Positions 15,724-26,133 are shown, counted from the stretch's first letter. The stretch is 64,000 nt of DNA from Amycolatopsis sp. QT-25 (GCF_029369745.1 NZ_CP120210.1:7440001-7504000); one strand, 5' to 3'. Made by a program: numbers and translations. Notes: generated by a model not told the origin, from the sequence alone.

Positions 15724-16557
15724 CCGCCATTTCGCCGCGAGTTCGCTCGCGACGCACACTCCGACGTCGAGCAGGTACGGCCCGGCCTGACCGCAACCGG
15801 CTCCCGGCGCGATCGGCTGGCCGTGTCCCATCCCGGTGACGGCGTGGGTGTCGACGGTGGCGCCGACGTCGGTCCACTGCTCGGAAAGCTCGCGCATGTT
15901 CATCGGGGCGACCGTGTGGTCCGCGGTCCCGTGCCAGACGCTGACCGGTGAACGCGGCCCCGTGCCCGCGGCCCGCACCTTGTCACCCCACTGTTGCGGG
16001 GTCAGCTCCCTGCCAGGGTTCATACAGGGGTACGCGTCGATCATCGAAGCCGCGCAGCCATAAGGCAGTCCCGCGACGACACCGTCGCCCGCGAACAGTT
16101 CCGGATACGCCGCCAGCAGCACCGAAGTCATCGCGCCCCCCGCCGAAAGCCCGGTCACGTACGTCCGGCTTCCGGCCGCGAACCGCGTCATCTGCGCGAT
16201 CGATTCCGCTTCTCCGGACCCGCGCCGGATGTCGCCCGCCTGGAACCAGTTGAAGCACTTGTTGAAGTTGTTCGCCGAGACCTGTTGCGGCAGAACGATT
16301 TTGAAGCGCAGCTTGTCCGCGAGCCCCACCCAGCCGGAGCCGCGCGCGTAGCCGGCCGCGTCCTGGGTGCAGCCGTGCAGCACGACCACCGCCGGACGTC
16401 CGGACGGCAGCCCGTCGGGAACGTACTCGAACATCCGCAACGCACCGGGATTGCTCCCGAACCCGGTCACCGGGCGGATCGTCGCCGCCTGTGCCGGAGC
16501 CGAAAAGAGAAGGGTCAACGCCGAAACCACCGCACCGATGAGGAGTTTTCGCATCAT
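15700..16557 (-). CDS. Secreted PHB-depolymerase-family esterase
   Basis: A 285-residue alpha/beta hydrolase with a clear signal peptide (LIGAVVSALTLLFSAPAQA). The nucleophile elbow is GLSAGGAM, with VVVLHGCTQDAAGYA near the oxyanion region, WHGTADHTV holding the acid Asp and GMGHGQ the His. This is the ‘PHB depolymerase family esterase’ type also seen in feruloyl and acetylxylan esterases. Polymer degradation would agree with the 3-hydroxybutyrate dehydrogenase operon 4 kb away, but a plant-ester substrate is equally possible. Confidence 0.82.
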   Translation of the reverse strand: MMRKLLIGAVVSALTLLFSAPAQAATIRPVTGFGSNPGALRMFEYVPDGLPSGRPAVVVLHGCTQDAAGYARGSGWVGLADKLRFKIVLPQQVSANNFNKCFNWFQAGDIRRGSGEAESIAQMTRFAAGSRTYVTGLSAGGAMTSVLLAAYPELFAGDGVVAGLPYGCAASMIDAYPCMNPGRELTPQQWGDKVRAAGTGPRSPVSVWHGTADHTVAPMNMRELSEQWTDVGATVDTHAVTGMGHGQPIAPGAGCGQAGPYLLDVGVCVASELAAKWRLGEDGVQ

Positions 16558-16717
16558 CCGAGGCTAGAACCGCCACCCGCATGATTTTCACGTGGCAGAC
16601 CACCACAGCGACGGCCCGCTTTGTGTGGCCGAGCCGGGTATCCGCCGTGTTTCCGCACGACGTTCACCGCGCTCGAGGGCATGCGCGCGAGCGGTGACCT
16701 GGCGGCCACTTGCGTAC

Positions 16718-16723
16718 TAAGCT
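16718..16723 (+). promoter_or_regulatory. -10 element of nitroreductase gene
   Basis: TAAGCT is 6 bases before the ATG at 16730, again suggesting a leaderless transcript. Confidence 0.55.
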
Positions 16724-16729
16724 GATCGG

Positions 16730-17314
16730 ATGGAATTCCAGGACGTCGTACGCCGCCGTCGCATGGTCCGGAAATTCACCGGTGAGCCCGTCGCGGACGA
16801 GAGTCTTCGGCGCATCCTCCGCAACGCGCTGAAGGGTCCCTCGGCCGGTTTCTCGCAGGGACAAGGATTTCTCGTCCTCACCGGCGAGGAACTGGCGAAA
16901 TTCTGGGAGTTCGGGGCGAGCTGGGCGCCGGAAACCGTGACGACGGCACCGGTCGCGATCGTCCCGCTCTCGGTCAAGAACGCCTACCTCGACCGTTATG
17001 CCAAGCCGGACAAGGGTGTCGCCGACCGTGACGACTCGTGGTGGCGCGTGCCGTACTGGGACGTCGACACCGGGATGGCGACGTTGCTGATCCTTCAGAC
17101 GGCCGTCGACGAGGGCCTCGGCGCGGTGTTCTTCGGGCTCGCGCCGGAAAGCGTGGAGCGGCTCCACAGCGAATTCGGGGTGCCGTCGGATCACGACCCG
17201 ATCGGTGTCGTCGCGCTCGGGCACGGTGACGAGCCCGGACCCTCACCCGGCTCTTCGGCGACCAAGATCGCCCGGCGCGACTTCGAGGACGTCATCCGTT
17301 TCGGTCACTGGTGA
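16730..17314 (+). CDS. Nitroreductase family FMN oxidoreductase
   Basis: A 194-residue protein. VVRRRRMVRKFTGEPV is the N-terminal R-R-x-x-R-x-[FY] motif that binds FMN phosphate, and GLGAVFFGLAPESVERL is the C-terminal family pattern. An aromatic and charged insert (DDSWWRVPYWDVD) lies in the middle. Substrate unknown; relatives reduce nitro compounds, quinones or flavins with NAD(P)H. The last 23 bases overlap the convergent regulator gene. Confidence 0.85.
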   Translation: MEFQDVVRRRRMVRKFTGEPVADESLRRILRNALKGPSAGFSQGQGFLVLTGEELAKFWEFGASWAPETVTTAPVAIVPLSVKNAYLDRYAKPDKGVADRDDSWWRVPYWDVDTGMATLLILQTAVDEGLGAVFFGLAPESVERLHSEFGVPSDHDPIGVVALGHGDEPGPSPGSSATKIARRDFEDVIRFGHW

Positions 17315-19136
17315 GGCGGTGCAGCCTGAGCGCGAGCTGCAGTTCCAGTGCGCGCTCGGGCGCCTGCCATTGCTCGCCCAGCAGGGACGCGATGCGGTCC
17401 AGCCGTTGCACGACGGTGTTGACGTGCACGTGGAGCAGGTCCTTCGCCCGCGTCGAGTTGCCGCCGCAGGCGAAATACGCGCGGAGGGTGCCGATCAGGT
17501 CCGTGCCGCGGCGTTCGTCGTAGTCGAGCACCGGGCCGATCGTGGCGGTCACGTACGCACCCAGATCGGCGTGCTCGCCCAGCAGCAACCCGACGAACCC
17601 GAGATCGGCCATGCTCGCGCCCTCCCCCGCCCGCCCGAGGGCCAGCAACGACGCGACACATCGCGCGGCTTCGGCGTGCGCCACGGCCAGTTCCCGCGGT
17701 GAGGCCGCCGGGCCCGCCGCACCCACCGTCACCGGACAGTCCACTGTGGACGCCAGTTCCGCCGCCGCGGTTCTGGCCAGCGCCCCGGGGTCCGCGCCGC
17801 GGACCAGCAGGACGACCTCGTCGGCGTGGACACCGACCAGCTCCGCGTGCCGCGCGGCCGCCGTGGCCAGCCTTCGCCGGGAGACGTCGTCGGAATGCGC
17901 GATCAGCACCGCGTGCGATGTCGACAGATCGACTCCCAAGCGTCTGCCTCGTGCCAGCAACGCGGCGGGATTGCGTCCCGGCGCGGTGAGCAGGTCCGAC
18001 AGCAGCTCCCCGCGTACCTCGTCCTCGGCGCGCGCGACGGAACGCCGTTGCATCAGCAGCACCGCGGTGACCACGCCCGCCCGCTCGAACAGCCGCCGGT
18101 CGGCCTCGCCGAGCGACGGCCCGCCGCCGAGGACCAGGCTGCCGAGAAATTCCTGCCCCGCCTGGACGGCACACAACCAACCGTCCTCGGTGGACACCGC
18201 CCGGCCGCTCAACCGGGACGCCGAAACGGCCGGACGCGAGAGGCTCAGTTCCGCGCCGGTGCGGGCCAGGACAACGCCTTCCGCGTCGTAGACGGCGATG
18301 GCGCCGCCGAGCACGTCCGCGACCGCGGCGGCGACCTCGGCCAGATCACCGCCGCGCAGCACGAGATCCATCAGCCGGTCGTGCGCGTCCTCGGCGCGGC
18401 GCATCGCGTCGTTGTGCGCGCTGATCGTCGCGTTGGCGGCGTTCAGCTCGGCGACCGCGCGGCGCGTCTCGTCGAGCAGGTGCGCGTTGTCCAGCGCGAT
18501 CGCCGCGTGGTCGGCCAGCGACGACAGCAGCGCGACCTCGTCGGGCGAGAACTCCCGCGTGGTCCGGTCGGAGGCGAACAACACCCCGATGACCTTGCTG
18601 CCGATCGCCAGCGGCACCCCGAGGATCGCGGTCAGCCCCTCGTCGAGCACGCCGGTGTCGATCGACGACGTGTGGCGGAACCGCTTGTCGGTGAAGTAGT
18701 CCGCCGTCGCGTACGGCCGCGCGGTCTGCGCGACCAGCCCGCCGAGCCCCTCGCCCATGCCCAGCACGATGTCCTGGAACAGCGCGGAGACCGAGCCGTC
18801 GGTCACGCGGACGTAAGTGTTGCCTTCGGTTTCGTCATTGAGGCTGAGATACGAAACGTCGACGGCGAGCAACGCCCGCGCCCGCCGCACGATCGACCGG
18901 AGGACGGCGTCCGGATCGTCCAGCCGGGCGAGGTCGCTGGCCGTGTCGAACAACGCGGCCAGCTCCGCCTCGCGCCGCCGGTGTTCGGCGACGGTGTCCC
19001 TGATCCGCAGCGCCAGCTCGATGGCCTTCGGATCGACGGGAACGTGCGCCAGCTGCTCGCTGCCCGCCCCGGAGGCGAGCAGCTCGAGCAGCCGGCGCAA
19101 CCGCGTCGCCGTGTCGGCACCGTCCACAGCGGTCAT
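17292..19136 (-). CDS. PucR/CdaR-type regulator with GAF domain
   Basis: A 614-residue regulator. It has an N-terminal coiled segment (residues about 40-70), a GAF domain (about 70-200, with GEGLGGLVAQTARPY), a central sugar-diacid-recognition-like region, and a C-terminal PucR helix-turn-helix (GNSTRAKDLLHVHVNTVVQR near 570-590). The ATG (19134-19136) overlaps the stop of the MHS transporter. As third gene of an operon with 3-hydroxybutyrate dehydrogenase, it probably activates the operon in response to a small carboxylic acid. The ligand is inferred only. Confidence 0.85.
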   Translation of the reverse strand: MTAVDGADTATRLRRLLELLASGAGSEQLAHVPVDPKAIELALRIRDTVAEHRRREAELAALFDTASDLARLDDPDAVLRSIVRRARALLAVDVSYLSLNDETEGNTYVRVTDGSVSALFQDIVLGMGEGLGGLVAQTARPYATADYFTDKRFRHTSSIDTGVLDEGLTAILGVPLAIGSKVIGVLFASDRTTREFSPDEVALLSSLADHAAIALDNAHLLDETRRAVAELNAANATISAHNDAMRRAEDAHDRLMDLVLRGGDLAEVAAAVADVLGGAIAVYDAEGVVLARTGAELSLSRPAVSASRLSGRAVSTEDGWLCAVQAGQEFLGSLVLGGGPSLGEADRRLFERAGVVTAVLLMQRRSVARAEDEVRGELLSDLLTAPGRNPAALLARGRRLGVDLSTSHAVLIAHSDDVSRRRLATAAARHAELVGVHADEVVLLVRGADPGALARTAAAELASTVDCPVTVGAAGPAASPRELAVAHAEAARCVASLLALGRAGEGASMADLGFVGLLLGEHADLGAYVTATIGPVLDYDERRGTDLIGTLRAYFACGGNSTRAKDLLHVHVNTVVQRLDRIASLLGEQWQAPERALELQLALRLHRLTSDRNG

Positions 19137-20467
19137 GCTGGCACGTGACCGCGCTCCGGGTGAACTTCGGAGTGCAGGGACACCCCCTTGGTCTCGCGGG
19201 CCGCGAGCAGCGCGATCACGGTCAGCACGCACATCGCGACCACGTAGAGCGAGACCGGGATCGTGCTGCCGAACTCCTTGAACAGCGCGACCGCGATGAG
19301 CGGCGCCACCGCCCCCGCCGCGATCGACGACAGCTGCCCACCGACCGAAAGGCCGGTGTAGCGGACCCTCGTCGGGAACTGCTCGGAGAAGAACGCGGCC
19401 TGCGGCCCGTACATCGCGCCGTGCAGCACGAGCCCGGCGGTCGCCGCGACGATGACGAGGCCGGAATTCTTCGTGTCGAGCAGCGCGAAGAACGCGAAAC
19501 TCCACACCGCCATGCCGATCGCGCCGAACAGGTAGACCGGGCGGCGGCCGATCCGGTCGGAAAGAATGCCCCACAGGGGAATCGTCAGGAAATGCACGGC
19601 GGAACCGATGAGGACCGCGTTCAATCCGGCCGATTTCGGCATACTCAGCCCGGTGGTGACATAGACGAGAATGAACGCGGTGATGACGTAGTACGAAACG
19701 TTCTCCGCCATTCGCGAGCCAATGGTGATCAGCACCGCGCGCCAGCTCTTCCGGAACACCTCGACGACCGGGGCCTGTGTCGTCGCGTTGTGCTTCCGCG
19801 CGGCGAGGCTCTGTTGTGAAAGCAAAAAGGCCGGGGATTCGCTGACCGCGAGCCGGATCCACAGCCCGACCACCACGAGGACACCGGAGAGCAGGAACGG
19901 GATCCGCCAGCCCCAGCTGAGGAACGCTTCGTCGGACTGCGTCGCGGCGAGGATCGCCAGCACCGCCGTCGCGAGCAGGTTCCCGCCGGGAGCACCGCAC
20001 TGCGGCCAAGACGCCCAGAACCCGCGGCGTTCGTCGTCACCGTGTTCGGAGACGATCAGCACCGCCCCGCCCCATTCGCCGCCCAGCGCGAAACCCTGCA
20101 CCAGCCGCAGCAGCGTCAGCAGGATCGGCGCCAGGACACCGACGGAGGCGTACGTCGGGAGGATGCCCATCGCGCAGGTCGAACCGCCCATCAGCAGCAG
20201 GCTCAGCACCAGCAGCTTCTTGCGCCCGACCCGGTCGCCGAAGTGCCCGAACACCAGGCCGCCGATCGGCCGCGCGAGGAAGCCGACGGCGTAGGTCAGG
20301 AACGCGAGCAGCGTGCCGGTCAGCGGATCGTCGGAGGGAAAGAACAATTCGCCGAACACCAGCGCCGCGGCGGAGGTGTAGAGGAAGAAGTCGTACCACT
20401 CGATCGTCGTGCCGATCAGGCTGGCGCTGACGACCTTCGCGATCGAGCCGCGGTTCTGCGTGGTCAC
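19133..20467 (-). CDS. MHS-family MFS transporter (carboxylate:H+ symporter)
   Basis: A 444-residue 12-helix protein. IEWYDFFLYTSAAALVF, FGHFGDRVGRKKLLVLSLLL and RLVQGFALGGEWGGAVL are hallmarks of the metabolite:H+ symporter family (ShiA, ProP, KgtP). The GTG start at 20465-20467 follows GGAAAGGAAG. It lies between 3-hydroxybutyrate dehydrogenase and a PucR/CdaR regulator, so 3-hydroxybutyrate or a related hydroxy acid is the likely substrate. A second MHS transporter lies at 26465-27769. Confidence 0.88.
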   Translation of the reverse strand: MTTQNRGSIAKVVSASLIGTTIEWYDFFLYTSAAALVFGELFFPSDDPLTGTLLAFLTYAVGFLARPIGGLVFGHFGDRVGRKKLLVLSLLLMGGSTCAMGILPTYASVGVLAPILLTLLRLVQGFALGGEWGGAVLIVSEHGDDERRGFWASWPQCGAPGGNLLATAVLAILAATQSDEAFLSWGWRIPFLLSGVLVVVGLWIRLAVSESPAFLLSQQSLAARKHNATTQAPVVEVFRKSWRAVLITIGSRMAENVSYYVITAFILVYVTTGLSMPKSAGLNAVLIGSAVHFLTIPLWGILSDRIGRRPVYLFGAIGMAVWSFAFFALLDTKNSGLVIVAATAGLVLHGAMYGPQAAFFSEQFPTRVRYTGLSVGGQLSSIAAGAVAPLIAVALFKEFGSTIPVSLYVVAMCVLTVIALLAARETKGVSLHSEVHPERGHVPA

Positions 20468-20490
20468 CGAGGGCTTCCTTTCCGGGGGGT

Positions 20491-21249
20491 TCACGCGGCG
20501 GTCCAGCCGCCGTCGAGGGGGATGGAGGTGCCGGTGACGTGGGCGGCGTGGTCGCCGGACAGCCAGAGCACGCACGCGGCGACGTCGGCGGGTTCGATGA
20601 GCCGCTTGATCGCCGAGCGGCGGAGCAGGATCTGCTCGATGACGGCTTCGCGGTCGAGCCCGTGTTCTTCGGCCTGTGCCTGGAGCTGGCCGACGACCAG
20701 CGGCGTCCGGACATAGCCGGGGTTGACGCAGTTGCTGGTCACGCCGTGTTCCGCGCCTTCGAGCGCGGTGACCTTGGAAAGTCCTTCGAGCGCGTGTTTG
20801 GCGGTGACGTACGCGGATTTGAACGCGCTCGCGCGGAGGCCGTGGACGCTGGACATGTTGGTCACGCGCCCCCAGCCGCGTTCGTACATGTTCGGCAGCA
20901 CGCGGCGGATGAGCAGGAACGGGGCGGTGACCATGAGCGCCTGGACGCGGGTGAACGTCTCCGGCGGGAACTCGTGGATCGGCGCGATGTGCTGGAAACC
21001 GGCGTTGTTGACGAGGATGTCGATCTCGGCCGGCAGGGTCTCGACGGCTTGGGCGTCGGTGAGGTCGACGACATGCGCGATGCCGTTGACGTCGGCCGCC
21101 GCCTTCGCGACGGCGTCGTCGATGTCGGCGAGGTGGACCTTGGCCCCCGCCTCGGCGAGCGCCCGGGCGCAGGCCAGGCCGATTCCGCTCGCCGCGCCCG
21201 TGACCAGCGCGGACTTACCGGCCAGATCGCTGTGATACGCACCACTCAT
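20491..21249 (-). CDS. 3-hydroxybutyrate dehydrogenase (SDR family)
   Basis: A 252-residue short-chain dehydrogenase. The NAD motif is TGAASGIGLACA, with DILVNNAGFQHIAPIHEFP, catalytic Ser in NMSSVHGL and the YVTAKHALEG Tyr-Lys pair. The IAPIHEFP and LVVGQLQAQAEEHGL stretches are typical of 3-hydroxybutyrate dehydrogenases, which oxidise 3-hydroxybutyrate to acetoacetate. The ATG (21247-21249) has a minus-strand TAACGT 8 bases upstream. It leads an operon with an MHS transporter and a regulator. Confidence 0.88.
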   Translation of the reverse strand: MSGAYHSDLAGKSALVTGAASGIGLACARALAEAGAKVHLADIDDAVAKAAADVNGIAHVVDLTDAQAVETLPAEIDILVNNAGFQHIAPIHEFPPETFTRVQALMVTAPFLLIRRVLPNMYERGWGRVTNMSSVHGLRASAFKSAYVTAKHALEGLSKVTALEGAEHGVTSNCVNPGYVRTPLVVGQLQAQAEEHGLDREAVIEQILLRRSAIKRLIEPADVAACVLWLSGDHAAHVTGTSIPLDGGWTAA

Positions 21250-21284
21250 GCCGGACGACGTTAGGTCGCCCGGCCCGCTTGAGC

Positions 21285-21307
21285 CATGTGGCCACGCCCC
21301 ACACATG
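21285..21307. promoter_or_regulatory. Inverted repeat upstream of 3-hydroxybutyrate dehydrogenase
   Basis: CATGTG (21285-21290) and CACATG (21302-21307) are separated by 11 bases, about 40 bases before the start. It is a plausible operator for the PucR/CdaR regulator; weak evidence. Confidence 0.25.
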
Positions 21308-21335
21308 CACCGGGTCTTGTGTGCGCTCCCTACAC

Positions 21336-21406
21336 CCCCGCAATTCGTCACCTGGTTGCGATGGGTCGCGCGCGCAAGTATCGCAACCAGGTGACGAATT
21401 GCGGGG
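21336..21406. repeat. GCAATTCGKCACC palindromic element, copy 1
   Basis: Two perfect 27-base arms (21336-21362 and 21380-21406) flank a 17-base loop. The arm core is GCAATTCGTCACCTGGTTGC. The element ends one base from the stop codon of the Fic-like gene, so it would be the 3' hairpin of that message. Related copies lie at 38857, 43575 and (half) 63843. Confidence 0.9.
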
Positions 21407-21407
21407 T

Positions 21408-22139
21408 TCAGCCGGCGGCGTCGGAGATGGACTTCGCCTCACGAGCGCCGGCTTCGAACGCTTCACACGAAAAGAGCAGCCAGGCCCGGACGCCCTCGGG
21501 AGTTCCCTCCGAGAAGGCCGAAGCGGCTTCGAGGTACTTCGGCACCCGCCGGAAGTACGCGACCTCCGGCACCGTCAGCGCCTTCGGGTCCAGCCCGGTC
21601 GCCACCGCCGAAAGCCGCGCCGCAGCCCGCGCGACGACCCCGTCCGCGGACCCGAAAGGCTTGAGCGCCAACAGTTCCCCGTGCACGACGGCGGTCAGCA
21701 CCGGGCCGGGGACCGACGTCGCGCCGGTGACCAGTTGCGCCAGCATCTCCAGCCGCGGCCCGACGTCACCGGACGACCGCGGCCGCCCGAGCGCGTCGAG
21801 ATCCGTCACCAGATCCGACGCGGCGAGCACGTGCAAGCGCGCCAGCGCCTGCAACGGCGCACGTCGCCACGTCGGGAGCAGGCCTTCCAGTGCTTCCGCG
21901 ACCCGCAGCGCACCCGCCAGCACCGGGTCGGTCACCTCACCGGATTCGGGCAGTTCGGGGGCGGCGCCTTCGATCCCGGCCGACGCCCGCGCCGACCGCA
22001 CGGACGCTTCGGCGGCCGTCGCCGCGCCACCACGCAGGTTCGCGGGCAGCCGGTGGACGGCGAACACCGCGTCCTGTGCCGATTTCGCGGCCGCCGCGAC
22101 CCCTTCGAGGTCCAGCAGCGGCTTCAGCGGGTCCGTCAC
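21408..22139 (-). CDS. Fic-like protein lacking the canonical Fic motif
   Basis: A 243-residue mostly helical protein. SARASAGIEGAAPELPESG resembles the inhibitory or N-terminal part of Fic proteins (S-x-x-x-S-[AS]-I-E-G), and HGELLALKPFGSADGVVAR lies where HPFxxGNGRxxR is expected. The catalytic His and the GNGR loop are not conserved (LKPFGSADGVVAR), so AMP-transfer activity is unlikely. The GTG (22137-22139) overlaps the stop of the phosphoribosyltransferase, so the two are co-translated. Function unknown. Confidence 0.6.
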   Translation of the reverse strand: MTDPLKPLLDLEGVAAAAKSAQDAVFAVHRLPANLRGGAATAAEASVRSARASAGIEGAAPELPESGEVTDPVLAGALRVAEALEGLLPTWRRAPLQALARLHVLAASDLVTDLDALGRPRSSGDVGPRLEMLAQLVTGATSVPGPVLTAVVHGELLALKPFGSADGVVARAAARLSAVATGLDPKALTVPEVAYFRRVPKYLEAASAFSEGTPEGVRAWLLFSCEAFEAGAREAKSISDAAG

Positions 22140-22633
22140 GCGTCCAGCACCTGGCCCTCGCGGCGCACGACCGGCGCCTGTACCGACCACGGGAAGTTGA
22201 TCCACCGGTCCGTGTGCTTCCAGACGTAGTCGCATTTGACCTCGGAGCGTGGCTTTTCGTAGACGACCGCACAGCGCACCTCGGCGACGTGGTCGGCGCA
22301 GAAATCGCGGACCAGCTTCAGCGTCGCACCCGTGTCCGCGACGTCGTCGGCGACGAGGACCTTCTTCTTCGTCAGGTCGACGACGTTCGGCACCGGCGGC
22401 AGCATCACCGGCAGGTCGAGACGCTGGTCGACGCCGGTGTAGAACTCGACGTTCATCACGTGCAGGTTCTTCACGTCCAGCGCGTAGCCGAGCGCGCCCG
22501 CGACGAACAGCCCGCCCCGCGCGATCGACAGGACGAGGTCCGGCTCGAAGCCGTCGTCGGCGACGGCCTGCGCCAGCTCCCTGCCGGCCGTCCCGAACAA
22601 CTCCCAGGTGAGCTCTTCCCGCTCCTCGGCCAT
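22136..22633 (-). CDS. Phosphoribosyltransferase
   Basis: A 165-residue type I phosphoribosyltransferase with the PRPP loop VLVADDVADTGATL (residues about 100-113) and the LSIARGGLFVAGAL region. It lacks features that would identify a purine, pyrimidine or orotate substrate; relatives are often labelled xanthine/hypoxanthine-type. The ATG at 22631-22633 follows AGGCGAGG. Coupled to the Fic-like gene. Confidence 0.85.
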   Translation of the reverse strand: MAEEREELTWELFGTAGRELAQAVADDGFEPDLVLSIARGGLFVAGALGYALDVKNLHVMNVEFYTGVDQRLDLPVMLPPVPNVVDLTKKKVLVADDVADTGATLKLVRDFCADHVAEVRCAVVYEKPRSEVKCDYVWKHTDRWINFPWSVQAPVVRREGQVLDA

Positions 22634-22735
22634 GCTGCCTCGCCTTCTCGATCGTTCCCGCGAGCATAGGCAACGCCGAAGTGGCCTTCTCGAATGCTCC
22701 AGAAATGGATATCCGATAAGGCCATTATGGAGAGG

Positions 22736-22741
22736 TAACGT
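22736..22741 (+). promoter_or_regulatory. -10 element of GNAT gene
   Basis: TAACGT lies 7 bases before the GTG at 22749. It decides this start over longer in-frame options. Confidence 0.55.
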
Positions 22742-22748
22742 CGGGATC

Positions 22749-23327
22749 GTGACCGACTGGACCGACCACGCGACCTTGACCGGTGACCGCGTGCGCCTCG
22801 AACCGCTCACCCGCGACCACGCGAAGGGCCTGTACGCGGCGGGCTCAGATCCGGCGATCTGGACCTGGCTCAGCCTTCGTCAGCCACAGGACCTCGCCGC
22901 GGCCGAAGCGATGGTCGACGACATCCTCGCCGACGCCGACCGCCGCGCCTGGGCACAGCTCGACGCTCGCACCGGCGAGGTCGCGGGCACGACGTCGTTC
23001 TACGCGATGAACGCGCGCCACAGGATCGTTTCCCTCGGCCACACCTGGATCGGTCCCGCATGGCAGCGGACCGGGCTCAACCGCGAGTCGAAACTCCTGT
23101 TGCTCCGCCACGCTTTCGACGACCTCGGCGCGAACCGGGTCTCGTGGGAGACCGACATCCGCAACCTCCGGTCGCAGAAGGCGATCGAACGTCTCGGCGC
23201 GCGACGGGAAGGAGTGCTCCGGGCGCACCGTGTCCGGCCGGACGGAACGATCCGTGACACCGTCGTCTACTCCGTCACCGGACCAGAATGGCCCGCGGTC
23301 CGTACCGCTTTGTCCTCAAGCGTGTGA
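22749..23327 (+). CDS. GNAT family N-acetyltransferase
   Basis: A 192-residue RimJ/RimL-like acetyltransferase. TGDRVRLEPLTRDHAKGL is the usual first strand and helix. SLGHTWIGPAWQRTGLN contains the acetyl-CoA region, and NLRSQKAIERLGARREGVLR is the C-terminal family motif. Substrate unknown; relatives act on protein N-termini or small amines. Divergent from the phosphoribosyltransferase pair. Confidence 0.85.
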   Translation: MTDWTDHATLTGDRVRLEPLTRDHAKGLYAAGSDPAIWTWLSLRQPQDLAAAEAMVDDILADADRRAWAQLDARTGEVAGTTSFYAMNARHRIVSLGHTWIGPAWQRTGLNRESKLLLLRHAFDDLGANRVSWETDIRNLRSQKAIERLGARREGVLRAHRVRPDGTIRDTVVYSVTGPEWPAVRTALSSSV

Positions 23328-23427
23328 ACGCCGCGCACAACCACGATGCAACCTTTTACTTCGCGTCGTAACGTCGATAGCGTGCCAACGGGCGTGAAGA
23401 CACGCGAATCACAGGAGGCATCGCACC

Positions 23428-25404
<1,977 letters not shown>

Positions 25405-25415
25405 CCCTCCGCGCG

Positions 25416-25470
25416 CGCCATGAAAGGTCCTTTCCTTGCAAAATTTGCAAGGAAAGGACCTTTCATGGCG
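25416..25470. repeat. AAAGGTCC palindrome after acs (family 2, copy 1)
   Basis: A perfect 27-bp palindrome with a 1-base centre (25416-25442 and 25444-25470). The core is ATGAAAGGTCCTTTCCTTGC. It would act as a transcript end for acs, although no T-run follows. Copies with matching base changes on both arms lie at 34271 and 41637. Confidence 0.9.
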
Positions 25471-25570
25471 TCCGACACGCCTTAGCACACCCCAGCGCGC
25501 CTTACTCGAACGCCTGTTCTAGGATGTGCCGGGTACCACCCCATACCCGGGCAAGGAGACGACACCGACG

Positions 25571-26077
25571 ATGACCGTGGATGCCTTGACGCGCACTGAC
25601 GCCGCGTCCGAAGAAGCGGCTACCGAAGCGCCCGTCGACTCGACGCCGCAGGCGGAGGCCACCGAGACCCCGGCCGAGTCCAAGGCCGAAACTCCCGAAA
25701 CGACCGACGCCCCGCAGTCCGACGAGGCCCCGGCTTCCGACGAGCAGGTGGCGGAGTCCCCCAAGCCCAAGCGTGGCCGTCCGAAGGTCGCCACGACGGC
25801 GAAGAAGACCCGCACCGTCGAGCTGACCCTCACGGTCACCGGCACCGCCGACGGCGAGTGGCAGGCCGAGCTCAAGAACGGCAGCAAGTGGGTCGCGAAG
25901 GGCCTGGAGATCCCGGCCGCGGCCGTGTCCCGCGCCGCCAAGGAACTGCACGCCGACCTGTCCGGCCCGATCGACGAGGTCATCAACGCCGCCCGCGAGC
26001 TCCAGGCCGCGAAGGTCGCTCAGCTCGAAGCCGAGCTGGAGAAGGCGAAGCTGGCGCTGGCCGAGCTGGACGCGTAA
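25571..26077 (+). CDS. Acidic-N-terminal protein with AT-hook-like motif (DUF6319-type)
   Basis: A 168-residue protein of unknown function. Residues 1-65 are rich in Glu, Ala, Thr and Pro and look disordered. KPKRGRPKVATTAKK (about 67-81) contains a GRP core like an AT-hook. A compact domain follows (VELTLTVTGTADGEWQAEL), then a C-terminal coiled coil (QAAKVAQLEAELEKAKLALA). I think it matches a Pseudonocardiaceae family called DUF6319, from memory. A -10 TAGGAT (25520-25525) and a classic terminator make it a strong single-gene unit. It may bind DNA. Confidence 0.7.
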   Translation: MTVDALTRTDAASEEAATEAPVDSTPQAEATETPAESKAETPETTDAPQSDEAPASDEQVAESPKPKRGRPKVATTAKKTRTVELTLTVTGTADGEWQAELKNGSKWVAKGLEIPAAAVSRAAKELHADLSGPIDEVINAARELQAAKVAQLEAELEKAKLALAELDA

Positions 26078-26090
26078 GACTTTTCTCCCG

Positions 26091-26133
26091 ACCGGGGCGG
26101 ACGTTGGATATCAGTGTCCGCCCCGGTTTTTTT
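26091..26133 (+). terminator. Intrinsic terminator of the AT-hook-like gene
   Basis: A 12-bp stem (ACCGGGGCGGAC, 26091-26102, with GTCCGCCCCGGT, 26116-26127) is followed by seven T residues. It is the clearest classical rho-independent terminator in the window. Confidence 0.92.

Noticed and set aside
23310..23345. Crp site upstream of acs (TGTGAACGCCGCGCACA)
   Set aside because: The half sites are separated by seven bases instead of six and the second half is GCACA, so the match is too poor.
25420..25470. Small peptides beginning MKGPFLANFARKGPF from the palindromes at 25420, 34271 and 41643
   Set aside because: They are translations of perfect DNA palindromes placed after stop codons. Base changes preserve pairing, not the peptide, and no ribosome site precedes them.
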